Assembly (NCBI GenBank): GCA_024220505.1
Contig: JAKZZE010000004.1
Span: 1,922,001 to 1,986,000 of the forward strand
DNA: 64,000 nucleotides
DNA from: Rhizopus arrhizus
Taxonomy: Eukaryota > Mucoromycota > Mucoromycetes > Mucorales > Rhizopodaceae
Direction: 5' to 3'
Shown one piece after another: positions 34,770 to 47,400 of the stretch. Position numbers and translations under genes: made by a program. Positions within the stretch are counted from its first letter, which is position 1, and each line of letters opens with the position of its first letter. The notes below the pieces were generated by a model, which was given only the letters and a program-made list of their open reading frames with translations, made no database searches and was not told the origin of the DNA.

Positions 34770-36417
34770 AAAACATCTCATTTTATGCAAGTTGAAATCA
34801 GCTTCATCAATAAATTTACATTGTTTGATTACTTCTCAACTTGCTTTAATAAAAGATTGTACTTCTCTGGTACATGCTTATGAATGGTTGTTTTTGATAT
34901 TCTTAAATCACCAAATGATATACACAGGTTCTCAAGCATATCATTAATTATTGCAGTTGCATTTATTAAACAACTCTAAAAAAAAAGGCAATTACAAATC
35001 TTGCCATAGAATCTCTAAGTTCTGAGATATAATCCTCTATTATGTCTTCGTCTTAAATATACAATACTCATATATGACTTTTTGATATTTTAAAAACTAA
35101 TTTGAAAAAAGCATAAAGCAAAAGTATTATAAAAAGTACAAATTTGAGATCAAATTTGGTACTAAATTTTTGTGGAATTGCTCCAAATAAGAAAACTGAA
35201 AGCACAACATAAAGTTTCCAAACAATGGTATTTCAGAGGTTAAAACATCCCATTTAATGTTAATAAAAATTCCGAGAACAAGATTCCTTTTTATTCCTAA
35301 ACAAACAATGTAAATGTTTATGAAAGGAAATATATATTAGTAATGATATCAACTATACAGCTTATAAAGTATATATAAGTTTAAGGCAATTCAGAATATA
35401 AAGAGTATAAGGTACGTGAAAGAAAAAATATATTGCAAGGCTAATTGATGGCTTCTTTTTTCAAATTCAAAGCAAACAAATCAATTGACCCATTAGTAAA
35501 TATATCACTGTGCTCTTATTTTAAAAACAACATTTATGAAATATTGTAATCAGTCATTTCAAAAGTGAAGGAACAAAAAAAGAACTGAAATTGTTGCATT
35601 TTACTTTGTGGTAGCCGATCAGAACATTCTAATCACATTACCCTTTTTCCTTATATTTGCTTATTTTTATGAAATAAATAGATGAGGAAAATAAACTCGT
35701 ATCAACTGATAGTTATAATTTTTTTCTTTTTTCTTTTTTCTTTTTTTTTTTTTTTTTTTTTGACTTTATAAATTCAATTTGTATGAAATTTAATGCAAGT
35801 GATGATGCGAACTTTGTAATACATCCTCATTTGGTCCATTTTTTCGAACTTGAGTACATGATTTGTCAATTTCAGAATAAGTAATGCTTTCAGTTCGTAG
35901 CAACAGACACTACAGCTTCTATCAAAATCTATAGCACACTTTTTGCAATACCATTTGCTCATTTTGTATAAATTCTATTCTTTTTTCTTTTACAAGGGGG
36001 AAATGCTTCCTTTGCATATGATAAACAATAGCCAAGCATTTATAATTCCTTAAAGACCCCGTCATAAAGACAGGTGATAAAGCTGTGCCAAGACTAAAAG
36101 TATGATGCAGTTCAAACTTTCCACTTTCTTGTTCCTGTCAATCATGTATTATTAGCTGATGTTCCACAGCTTCAAATAATAATTTTATATTCATTAAAAT
36201 ATTTAATTGGATAATAAAGCAAGTGTTATATGCACACCAGTAGGATTAACCTATTCTGTTTGATAAATATCAAAATGCACGAATTAAGCTTAAACATCGG
36301 TAGTGTTCAAAAAGAAATATTAATTTTTTAGGCTGAAAATTGTCCAAATAAAGATAAAATATGAAAAAAAAAGATTGAAAAAAAAGGGGGGGGGAGGTTT
36401 AACTCAAGGTAAAGAAG
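34770..36417. other. Intergenic, AT-rich
   Basis: No gene with support, apart from a small minus-strand cysteine-rich ORF listed separately. T-rich run at about 35720-35760. Confidence 0.4.
35774..35962 (-). CDS. Possible small cysteine-rich protein, 62 aa
   Basis: Reads MSKWYCKKCAIDFDRSCSVC near the start, two CxxC pairs (CKKC and CSVC) spaced like a zinc ribbon, followed by hydrophobic and basic residues. No homologue recognised, no intron evidence. A chance ORF or transposon scrap is equally possible. Confidence 0.2.
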   Translation of the reverse strand: MSKWYCKKCAIDFDRSCSVCCYELKALLILKLTNHVLKFEKMDQMRMYYKVRIITCIKFHTN

Positions 36418-36424
36418 TATAAAA
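36418..36424 (+). promoter_or_regulatory. TATA box candidate
   Basis: TATAAAA about 100 bp upstream of the ATG at 36522, followed by a short leader without upstream ATG in the last 30 bases. Confidence 0.4.
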
Positions 36425-36521
36425 CCAGTTGTTTTTCACAGGAGATATTGCATTGAATTGTATAAAGTTTATTTCAAGATAAAACACTTTTTATTCCTTT
36501 TCTTTACAAAGTCAAATAAAG

Positions 36522-36749
36522 ATGACCACATCCACTATTTCTCGTACCTGGCGCCGTATCACTATTCAAATACAATATCTATCAAGAAAACATCCACATT
36601 GGTATAGGGCTTCTCATGGTAAAACCGTCACATTTTACACAGTTGATTCTATTTTCTATACACATTCAGCGGCGGAATATGATCGTACACCTTCTCAAAG
36701 GATGTTTGCCATTGACGATGATGACTGCTCATCTTGTAGCGATGAATAA
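36522..36749 (+). CDS. Small protein of unknown function, 75 aa
   Basis: Single-exon ORF. The N-terminal half is basic and aromatic (RTWRRITIQIQYLSRKHPHW), the end is acidic (FAIDDDDCSSCSDE). A TATA box 100 bp upstream, an A-rich context before ATG and an AATAAA-like signal downstream (about 36901) support a real gene. No domain recognised. It may be a lineage-specific protein. Confidence 0.5.
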   Translation: MTTSTISRTWRRITIQIQYLSRKHPHWYRASHGKTVTFYTVDSIFYTHSAAEYDRTPSQRMFAIDDDDCSSCSDE

Positions 36750-37438
36750 TTTAAAAAAATTATGTCTCATTCTTTGATTGTAAAATTGGTATTTTTTGAG
36801 AAAGAAAAGAGGTTAAATAACACTACCCAATGTACAGACATTTATTTGGTAGGCTTTATTTTTGTTTTATATTGCATAATATATTGATTGTATTATGATG
36901 TTAATAAAAAGAATGTTTTTCTGTTTCTATAAAAAGAAAAAAAAATGCATTAATGCGATTTTTGATACTAGCTTAAGGTTTTATTGCTTGGTAGAGATAT
37001 CTTCAGAAAACAGCCTACAGTCTATAAGCTGCCCTTGAAGTTAAAATAATAATAAAAATGGAAACTTGTTAGCCTTTATACTATTTTACCTTCTAAGTAA
37101 AGCTTCTCAATGCAATTCCTTTTTTTTTTTTTTAGTAAAGGTATTTCAGGTTCACTAATTATTTCTAAATTACTATTAGTAAAGGGTTCTCAATAAGTTG
37201 TAGCCACAAAAAAAAAGATTGACAGTAAAGCATTAATATTCTTGTTTGAAGTTTTGTAAACCATTATTTATAAAACAGAATGTCATGTAATGTTAAAATA
37301 CTTTTGTATCACTAGATTAAATGAATTACCGTGTGTTCGGATCAAACAAAAAAAAATGGTGCGGTATATTATTCTAATTCAAATTTTTGTTTATCTTATG
37401 CTAATTGTATTCATAAACTGAATATAGATCGCCTTTTT

Positions 37439-37490
<52 letters not shown>

Positions 37491-39955
37491 CTAATTGTTA
37501 TCATTACTGTTATTTCTTTAACATCAAGTTTGCTTCATATATATTCAGGCAATCTTGAGAGCAAGAGGTAAACGAAAACTTTTAGAAAAGCATGTGTTAA
37601 GTGTTCTTACTTATTCCATATATCATAGTGTTAGTAATTACATTAAAGTGCTTTTTATAAATAGAATAATACAAATAATATGCCAAGGATAATAGTGAAG
37701 GATTAATAGAAACAGACGAGAAAGATAAAAGGTGCTAAAGAGAATAGACAGGAAGAAGTATATGCATTTAAACTATTTCTTGATATAAGATTTAATTGTG
37801 AAATAAAAAAGCTATGCAATAGAAGGTTTGTTTGAACTGTAGCTAAGACTCAAGCACAAGCTTCATCTGTGATTGGTTTACATACTTGCTACAAACGTTT
37901 TATTTATTTATACGATCTAATCCTGCTTTCACTGCATCTATCAAGTATTTGTTTCATGGACGAAGGCAGTATTAATATTCTTTGACTTACTAAACGCATA
38001 AGCATGGATTTTGTACAAAAAAAAAGCATGCAAGCAAAAACCAGCAAATTTTTACAATTTGTTGCATACGTTATTTTACATGCCCTAAAGGACAGCGTGA
38101 AATTGAAAAAATCAGCAATAAGAGCATTTTTAAGACACATTTTGAAATGTTATAATATATAAAAAATGTGATATACACTGCGTTAATGTTTATGAACCTT
38201 TTTTTTTATTGTCAAAGATGAGAAACAATCAATTACTATTATTGTTCTATGTTTCTGTTACTTCATTGAGGTATGGTCTTCTAAATAACAAAACTGAGTA
38301 AAAGTAGACCATCGGATATAGCAATCTTATTTTATAGGTTTGCTGATCAAGTAAATTAAAGGATGAGTACAAATTAAGTAATCCTATTGCTTAATGAAGA
38401 CATTACAAAGTATTTATGTACAAATTTGTGCATTCTATATGTTAAAAACAGTCAAAGCCAAAAAAAAAGAAAAAGAAAAAAAAGAAAATGTAAGCCATAA
38501 GGATTATTCTATATTTAAGTGCAAAATTTATGATTGATATTTAACTAAACGATTGCAACCAAGCTTAGATGGATGCTCATATGAAGAACATAAAAGGTTT
38601 ATATCCGTCTGGGACAATTTGCCAGAAAAATGAAGTGCTTTACTTTACAACCGTATTATCTACCTTTTGTTTGACTAAATATTTTATACTTACTTCAACT
38701 TGTAGCTTTCATTATGTAGTGCATTGTTTAATTTAAGCAATTGGGTACTGAAAGCGCATTAATGTGTAAGAGCATCTCAATTTGCCTTAGAAGATATGAT
38801 TAAAGATATATTAATAAAAAAAAATTAAATGGGCATGTAGTGTCTTCCATACACCTAATCGCTCAAATCAGATCAAAGAAAATACAAAGAAATAATAATA
38901 ATAAAAAAATTGAATCAAGGGCGAAACAAAGGAAAAATGAAAATAAATGCGTAAGGAGGGAAGGATGTGTCATGGATGTTTATTTGAGTTTTAAGGCAAA
39001 TAATCGCAGAGTCATTTTCCGTGAAAAATCAGATAGAACGGAGCAATTTTTGGTTATGTAGGGCGTCAAGTTCAAGGAATATCTAACATACAGCCGACCA
39101 ACGACGAAACCAGGGGAAGGCAGAATGAAAGGAGCGAGGCTGCGGATGGGTGGTAATTTCAAAAGGAAAGACAAGAAACCTTTAATAGTGAGAAATATTT
39201 AATCAATTGTGCATATCAAGGCCCTATATAACGTGTTTCTTGGTAAGCGAGTGGCTTGCTGCCAAGCATTCAACCAAATCTTTGATCTATACACCTACTA
39301 CACTCAGCCTGGGACATAGGAACCCAGAGGGCGAAGTTCTAGTGATACTATGGTACGACAAAGGGACAGCAATTTCGAATGGGGTATCAAACTTCTTTGT
39401 AAAGAATTACCTTGCAAGAAGTTATACTTAAGAATCTTGAACGAAGAAAAGCTAATGATATCATTTAACTGAGAGTATAGTTTTCAGAGTACAGTCTTTG
39501 AAAACTTGTGCCATTGGTATTGACCAGGGTTTCGTTGATATAGTTAGAACATACAGGATTTTTCGTTTAAGATCTTGATTGGTTGTCTGAGATTTCTCGA
39601 TTTAACTGCTTTATATTAAATAGCCAATTAGAATCTCAAGCAGCTAACAATTTAAAAAATCCCATGCTTGTAATAATTCCTAAAATGAAACCAGATAATT
39701 GAAGCTCCATTTTCTTTTTCATGCAGATAATAGCTATCAACTTGTAAAGCTATATAACGAAAACTAAAGCTATAGATCGGTAAACATATTGTTAGTTGAG
39801 GACTGGTCAGAGAACAAGAGGCGCCATATTAAATGGCCGATCTAGGTATCTGCTGATTCAGAAAATCGACTCAGGCAAAACATCTCCTTCTTATTTACGC
39901 ACCCCTCCTTTTCCCGTTATCAAAAAAAATAGAATACAAAGTAGAAAACATAAGC

Positions 39956-39993
<38 letters not shown>

Positions 39994-40029
39994 TAACTTA
40001 ACAATCCTTTTTTATTCAGTTATTCTAAA
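36750..40029. other. Gene-poor region, 3.3 kb
   Basis: I see no gene in either strand. Open frames at 37904-38140 (minus), 38840-39061 and 39207-39431 (plus) have no recognisable motif. Notable only for homopolymers: 50 T at 37441-37490 and about 33 T at 39960-39992, the latter just upstream of the GSK3 gene. Confidence 0.45.
37441..37490. repeat. Poly-T tract, 50 nt
   Basis: Fifty uninterrupted T. Longest homopolymer in the window. Confidence 0.95.
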
Positions 40030-41537
40030 ATGGCACACGGACCGATGTTTGGAATGAAAGTAACTGGTAATACAAAAAGCATAATTCAATTGTGTCATTC
40101 TAAGATGAGCTTTTTAGGTGGAGACAATGATCGCACTAGAGTTCATGAAGAAGCAGCAAAAGATGGCAAAACAGGAGAAGATATTACGTTTAAATATACG
40201 ACGTATAAAGTAGCTGGTAACGGCTCTTTTGGCGTAGTATATCAAGCAAAAGTCGTTGGAACTGGTGAAAGTGTTGCTATAAAGAAGGTGTTTCAAGATA
40301 GACGCTTCAAGGTAAGGAAGAAAAAAAAAAAAAAAAAAGCAAAAGCAAAAGCGAACAGCTGAAGCCAACTAAAGAAGGACAAATGTCTAGAATCGTGAAT
40401 TACAAATTATGCGCTGTGTTTGGCATCCTAACGTCGTTGCTTTAAAAGCATTCTTTTATAGCCATGACGAAGTGAAGGTTCATAACAGCTCTGAAAATTT
40501 TACTACCTTGTTAGCTAACTGGCTTTTTAGAAAGACGATTTGTACCTTAACTTAGTGCTGGAGTATATACCAGAGACCTTATACCGAACTTCTCGTAACT
40601 ATGCTAAAGCTAGACAACCTGTTCCTATGTTATACGTAAAGCTTTACACATATCAACTAATGCGTGCTCTCGCTTTTATTCATTCGATCGGAATATGCCA
40701 TCGAGATATCAAGCCTCAAAACTTATTAATTGACCCAAGTACGGGCGTACTCAAATTGTGTGATTTTGGAAGGTAAAAGAAGAGTAGGAAGGGAGAGAAG
40801 AGGAGAAAAGAGTTGTAATGAAAAAAAAAAATACTGATATTTTTTATTCTATAGTGCAAAAGCTCTTCATGCAGGAGAACCCAATGTATCTTATATCTGT
40901 TCTCGTTATTACAGAGCACCTGAACTTATTTTTGGTGCTACAAATTACACATGTAGTATTGATGTTTGGTCTGCTGGTTGCGTGATGGCAGAACTCATGC
41001 TTTGTCAACCCTTATTCCCAGGAGAAAGTGCTATAGATCAATTGGTAGAAATTATTAAAGTATTGGGTACTCCCACCAAGGAACAGTTGTTAGCCATGAA
41101 TCCATCTTACACAGAGCATCGATTCCCTCAAATCAAACCTCACCCTTTTTCCAGAGTATTCCGCTCACGTACACCAGATGAAGCCATCAGTTTTATTTCA
41201 AAGACTCTGCAATACGAACCTCTTAAACGCCTTACAGCGTTCCAATCATTGGCTGATCCATTCTTTGATGAGCTCCGAGAACCCAATAAAAAAATGTTGA
41301 ATGGAAAGGATTTACCTGATTTATTCAACTTCACTCGTCATGGTAAGGTTCAAAAAAACATGCAAAAACACTGTATTCTCATTATTTAAATATATAGAAT
41401 TGTCGATACAACCTGCATTGATTCGCAAGATAGTCCCCCCTCATGCGGAATCCATATTATTAGCAAATGGTATTGATGTTCATAACTTTGTTCCTATGAC
41501 ACCAGAAGAAATGAAAAGTGTTGATGTACCTCGCTAG
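40030..41537 (+). CDS. GSK3/shaggy-type serine/threonine protein kinase
   Basis: GSK3 kinases (yeast Rim11/Mck1 relatives) act in nutrient, stress and developmental signalling. Exons 40030-40311, 40391-40477, 40531-40772, 40855-41342, 41398-41537 give 412 aa. Motifs: glycine loop [18 protein letters not shown] lysine, catalytic loop [15 protein letters not shown] split by intron 3, activation segment [19 protein letters not shown] with the regulatory tyrosine, then [14 protein letters not shown] and [20 protein letters not shown]. These are diagnostic of GSK3. A second in-frame ATG at 40105 ([10 protein letters not shown]) resembles usual GSK3 N-termini, so residues 1-25 may be leader or unspliced intron. 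A poly-T run lies just upstream. Confidence 0.95.
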
Positions 41538-42672
41538 ATACTATATATAAATATATACATATACACATCCTCCTTCCCTTTATAATAAATCTTTATTCCT
41601 CTCTGCAATCATACAGAAATTGTCAGTTTTTGTTGCATGAGTTTATTTAACCTGCTTCCGACTTTTTCAAGACCTGTTTATAAATTCAGCTCCCTTAGTT
41701 CTAATACTTTCATGCTCTATTAATATCTTCTCATTGATTTAATAGCCATTCCTAAAAAAAATATAATTTCACTTTTTATACGTTTGATTTGCTATTACTT
41801 AACTAGGAAGAAAGAGGGAGATCGGTTTTCTTGTTGATCTATATACACTGGAAGAAGGCGAAGAAAGGCGGTTTTTATAGATAGATAACAACAGCAGCGG
41901 TGGGCGGCAATGAATCAGAAGCTATTTCATTATTTTTAGCGAGCAAATCATTTAGATTATTAAGAGCATCATTTGTATCATTTCTAGTGGATGCATCAAT
42001 AACAGATCACTATATTGTCGAATTATTATGGAAGTAAACTGAATGATTTGAGATCACTAAACTCAATATTCAATGACTCCTTGATATTTTCTATAAGTAT
42101 ATCATTAAAACATTTGATAATGTTCACGACAAGAATTATATCCTTATCTAAGTTGCAAATTATGGAAATATGGTCTCTTGTGCTTTTTAGATTGTTTCAT
42201 AGTAGTTTTATACACAATAATATAATCCTTTTGTTTAGTATTCTTGATAAGTTATTCGCTCAAGCTTTTCAATCAATCATTCAGCTTTGCGTAAGGTTCA
42301 ACAACCTCCTTTTGGGAAAGTTCTTTTGAACGCGAGTAAGTTTAGTTCAATGCGTATTGGAAATGGGAGACGTTATGAAAATAAAACTTCGCCGGTTTCT
42401 TTAGTTCAGATAGGATAGCATTGTTATATTCATTTTTTATTGTTTACCACGCATATAAAAAAGAAAGAAGTTAAAGGAGGTGAGCCTGATTACAAAGAAC
42501 ACACTCCTTAAAGATATACTATAGTCTGTTTTGTTAAAAGAAAGGAAGGTGGTGAGTATTAAAGGCTGGGAAATGAGCAGTATTTTAAGACATGACTTAG
42601 TTTAAAATAGTAAAGCAATTTGTTCCAAACGTCACAGTTTGTTTTCTTTTTTTTTTTTTTTTTTCTTTTTAC
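41538..42672. other. Intergenic between GSK3 and MED1
   Basis: No full gene. On minus, about 41870-42010 is open and reads like coding sequence (NDALNNLNDLLAKNNEIA), but I cannot connect it to anything. The string TATACACTGGAAGAA (41841-41855) recurs at 57868-57882. Poly-T at 42648-42664. Confidence 0.35.
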
Positions 42673-45120
42673 ATGTCAAAGTCGACTGATCCATCAAAGA
42701 ACTCAATTAGTTCAGCTATATTTGGTCTTCAGGATACACTGCGTAACATTCAACAGCAATGGACACATCTTCAAAAAGATTCTGGCACGAAGCAACCTAA
42801 TGGCAAATGAAAAAAAGATATGTATTAAATTACCTGCTAACTTATACAAACGCGTTTTGTAGAATTTCACGCACTTGGTCCAGTGAATCTTGACAAAGCA
42901 AGGGATGAATTTTCTCAACAAATCAATTCTATTCGAAACATTTGTTCACAATTTGAGACTGAAGTGCTGGGTGATGTAATGAAGATGGGTGTTGGAGCTG
43001 ATCCTGCTTTTCGAAAGCACTTTACTCACTTAAAGGTATTACTAAAACATTATTCGAAAGCGTTTTATATAGAAAATTCTTTTTTCTTTATTAGGAACAA
43101 GCAGCTTTAGAAAGCACAGTAATTCGCTTAAAAGAAATATTAATCAGCTCGAAAGAACAGTTGGAATTACCACTTAAAGAAAAGGAGGAATCAAAGTCAA
43201 AGATAGAAATACAAAGGCTTGAAAAACTAGCACAATCTATGGGGTAGATATGCTGTTCTGAGACTTTGTTAGGAACATGCCTTAATGAACATTTGTACAT
43301 AGATTAATTACCTTTGTTGATTCTTCAAAAATGTTTGAATCAGATTCACCCACAAGTACAATCACTTTAGGTGGCACTTTGATTGTCATTGATGTAAATG
43401 CGCTTGATATCTTTATAATAGGCTCTGTAGTATACTTATACCTACTTTATTAGATCGACATTGATGATAAGGGGAAAGTGCAAAAGACGAAAGTAACTTA
43501 TGTGTCAGAATCAATGCAAAGTGATCAGGATGACAGAGTAGATAAAATATTAACAGAAAATCTTCAATTGCGCAAATTTGATTTATTCAAGAGGAATCTG
43601 TGGAGCTTAGCGTTATTGGATCAGTTGAATATCAAATACAAGCCTTTAGATTTCTTTTCCATTACGAAGAATTTATTACAAGACTTGAAGGCAGTTTGCT
43701 TAATCGAATCGTAAGATTATTTTCCTTTCTCATAAATATCAAATTAATAAGGTATTTATTAGAGAAATAGAATTCGACTTTTCATCAATCTTGACTGAAG
43801 GTCACGGTATACCTTGCTTACACTTGAGTTATCCCGGTATTTCAATCGCTTATTGGCTGGATAAGCCAACTATAGCCAGCACAGACTGGAATCAAGTTAA
43901 GCAATTACTTCAACAAAATGAAAATCATGATGTTTTAATAAGAGCATCGAAAATATTAATTTCATTTGAAGATTCTACTCAACTCATGCATTATTTGCCT
44001 TTATCACGACCCAATTATCTACTAGCATTTGATGAAACAGAGGATTCGATCAAAGAAGGAGTGGATGGAGAACACTTTAAGGTTGTATATGAAAACAGCT
44101 ATCCCAAATTTATGTCACCCATGCGATACGTAAAGCCATTATCAACCATTCCTGATTCAGTACCTGTACCTGTTCGATTTGTAGCAACTGTAGAACCTCC
44201 TATAGCAATGGCAGATGAGTTGTGCCAAACATTGATGAATGTAATAGGATTATTAAATACAGAAGCAATGGAGCAATACGCAATAAAGAATACAAGTCAA
44301 TGTCCATCACTGGAGGAAATATTAGTTCCCAATATTATGTTAAAAAAGCAATATGTAAAAAAAAATTTATATGCACAAACATGTCAGTATTTAATATCAA
44401 GTATCTTTTAAATATAGTCATGCGATAAACAAGTATATAAATGGATGTCCTCATCAAGCACAAGTGCAAAAATAGTTTCTAGAATTCCATTCCAGCATCC
44501 TGTACAAATTTATAATATTCTTCAGGTAAATCAACAAAAGAAAAAGAGAAATGATGTACTAACTGTGTTTTTTTTTTTTAAAAAAAAAAAAAAAAGTGCT
44601 TAAGGCAGCAGGAGATGTTTAATACATTATTTAAAAGTATATTTAATGAGACTCAATCAGAAGACAGATCGGCAGCCAGTGTTTCAGTATCCTTGAAGGA
44701 TATATTAGCCGGTACAAAAGAACAGGAAAATGAAGAGTTGTGATGCTGAATATGTAATTTATAGAAAATGAAAAGGACAGCTATCTGATACTTGAAGTTG
44801 CTACAATGGATGCGCCTTATTCTATACATATGACATTGGCCCCTCCACAGGGTTCATCATTTGTTATGGTGCCATTGTCTATCGATATCCCTACAGACGA
44901 TCCTACTAAACCTATTGTCCGATTGCATTCTTCACCTATTCATAAATGGAATATGAACGTGTTCAATCAGGATTTGATGACAAAAGAGCTTCAATCACAT
45001 TACAATGTACCTTTATTCATACGCTGGCTTTTTGATCGAATGAGTCAAGAAAGCTTTATTAAAAGAGAAAGGATGGACATTGATGATGATTTGTTTAAAA
45101 AATCAATAAAGACGGAATAA
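42673..45120 (+). CDS. MED1: Mediator complex subunit 1 (Med1)
   Basis: Mediator links activators to RNA polymerase II; Med1 sits in the middle module. Nine exons (42673-42802, 42863-43035, 43095-43243, 43303-43393, 43454-43710, 43763-44354, 44418-44525, 44609-44711, 44765-45120) give 652 aa. Family features: an ITLGGTLIVIDIDID strand, then a VQKTKVTYVSES strand, a helical LRKFDLFKRNLWSLALLDQL segment, and CLHLSYPGISIAYWL, the Med1 P-G-(I/L)-x-x-x-Y-W motif. Intron 1 seems to use a GC donor (see findings). Exon 8 depends on the GTACAA donor at 44712, which bypasses the stop codon in the unspliced frame. The 3' end faces the hydrolase gene 16 bp away. Confidence 0.85.
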
Positions 45121-45136
45121 AGCAAAGAAAAAAGTT

Positions 45137-46868
45137 TTAATATAAGCCATTCACTAGCAATTGCTTTCTACGATGAAACAGGTCCTTTTCAGTAGTAATA
45201 ATTTCTGCAACATGATCATCTCCTAATGCATTGACTGGCTTTTCTTGCGCATTATTCTGAATTTCAATCATCCAATCACCAAGTGTCTTGATTGCTTGCT
45301 TAGCTTCAGGAAGAAAGCAGAGCATCTGAAGGAATGCATGGCTTACACCTTCCAAAAACTTGACACGCACACCGTCACCTTGGGGAAAATGTTCATCCAG
45401 AGGATGTTCTTGGCGATATTTTAATCTTGCTTGTCGAATACGACCGGCTAAGATTACGGTGTCATCTACGAACGGATCCTTTTCACCACACATCATATAT
45501 GTTGTGGGAAATTGAGCTAGTATATTTTCGGGCGTATGAATAGGTGATAACAAACAATCTGTACCAAAGTCAAGAGGAGCATGAGGACCCAAATATACTA
45601 ATAAAAATAAAACAAAACATGAGCGATTTACTACAAGTAAAAAAAGAGTCTTACAAATAGCCATTGCACGCACCAGATCTGGTGGAATTATTCGGTCGTT
45701 AAAGAATGACATACGACTAGTCATTGCTACACGCGAAGTAGCCCAAGCTTCGTAGGTCTTGATTTTATCTTTTATAGGCTCTTCCTTACTTTTACCAAAC
45801 ATTTGCTTCCAACCGCTTCTCTCTGTATCTGGTACAACACTCAAGGGGCTTGCACGACTCAGATGATCTTTTGATTGTAAAATTGAACTGAAGGAAGTTG
45901 AACGAAATAGGCTCGTCTGAGATTCGGCACGTAGAAGTGATAATTGAGCAGGTGGCATCCAACAAGATAATTCAAAGTCAAGTGCAGGATAAATCAAGAT
46001 GATACCTATAGGCTTGGGAATTTGATGTGTAATTGCTTTCATAGTGACGCCACAAACGATATTACCACCTCTATATTTTTAAAGAATTGTAAAGAGCTGA
46101 AGCAGTAATATCGTTTATAACTTACGCAGAGTCGCCAGCAAGAATAATCTTGATCTCATTTTTACCTGAGAGACCAATAGCTTTACCTTTTGTCTGCAAA
46201 ATATTCGTGTAAAGTTCAAAACATTCCTCAATTGGCCAAGGAAAAGGATATTCAGGTGCTTTTCTATAATTGATACTGATTACAGGAAGGCTAGTATGTT
46301 TAGCCCATGACGTCAATGCATCTTCATGACAAGGAGGTGGCATAGATACAAAACCACCTCCAGGAATATTAAGCAGGACAGTATCTTGGTCAGCATATGT
46401 ATCCATTGATCCTGTATAGTATCGATAAATCTCAGTCGAAGGCTTACCATTATATCGTTCTACATTCATACGATCCCGAAGGACCATACGAGGCTGTATC
46501 ATGAGTCGGGAGATAGTCCTTAGAATTGGATTGTGATCGGCCTTTTCCCAGGAGTAACGCAACTGCTCAATGGAGATCGTTGCCCTAATTCTTCTCACTT
46601 TCTCATCTGCGGCATCTGCAAATACGAGATAGTAAAGTGAGAAAAAAATAGACAGAATTTCACGTAACCATTTAGGTCTTAGAGGCATAGCAGTAAAGAA
46701 ACCAGCATCAAGAGCTGTTAATATCCAAGTTGCACGATAAAAGTTGCGATTGTACTACACGAGTTTATATATATGCTGCTGTTTAATAATATCTATTTTA
46801 TGATTTACCGATCTTGCTAATGGATTAGGAGCTATTTGAGATATAAAGCTTAGATTGACTGTTGTCAT
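45137..46868 (-). CDS. Alpha/beta hydrolase, hormone-sensitive lipase / steryl acetyl hydrolase type
   Basis: Four exons (46809-46868, 46126-46754, 45655-46070, 45137-45597) give 521 aa. The oxyanion-hole motif NIPGGGFVSM replaces the usual HGGG histidine with P-G-G-G. The nucleophile elbow GDSAGGN spans the second intron. The acid is in CGEKDPFVDD and the histidine in GVSHAFLQM. A hydrophobic segment near residues 55-70 (LREILSIFFSLYYLVF) could anchor it in a membrane. A Ser-rich insert (SLFRSTSFSSILQSKDHLS) interrupts the cap region. The likely role is hydrolysis of an acyl ester, such as sterol acetates or lipid; the substrate cannot be told. Start at 46868 opens MTTVNLSFISQIAPNPL; an extra upstream exon is possible. 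Confidence 0.88.
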
Positions 46869-47400
46869 AAACAAAAATAAGCATCATACCATTGAGGTTA
46901 GCGAGTAAGAAGATGTTTCGAATAAAATATTGAATTAAATAAGCAGCTAACGCGATTCTCCAAGGTGATCCGCCCACTATATTGTTTGTTTTTAATTCTT
47001 TATTTTAATGTGAAATAGACGCTACTGGCTACCTGATTTTCGGTTTATATTTTGTATAATATTTGGCAACTGTCTTGTTCTGCCCTTTAAAATGATATAC
47101 CAGCTATAATTATCTTTAATATCTCTTGCTATAATATTATTTCATTATATTACCCTATAACCAAAGTAATCAATACTTGAGTTCTTTTCCAACTAGGCGA
47201 TGGTTTTCCTATTATGTGATCTAACATATCTAAATAAATAAATAAAAAAGAGAAAGAAATAAAACAAAAAATGGCAGTCTTTCATATACCAACTTTTTGA
47301 TGATCACATGCGTACTACGACGTACACGGTCGGGCATTGATTAAATATTACTACCGCGTTTTGGTGGCTTTCTACTTCGCTTTTTTTTTTGTGAACAAAA
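46869..47400. promoter_or_regulatory. Divergent upstream region of hydrolase and ORC4
   Basis: 530 bp between genes leaving in opposite directions. A pyrimidine tract CTACTTCGCTTTTTTTTTTG immediately precedes the ORC4 ATG. No specific operator recognised. Confidence 0.35.
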
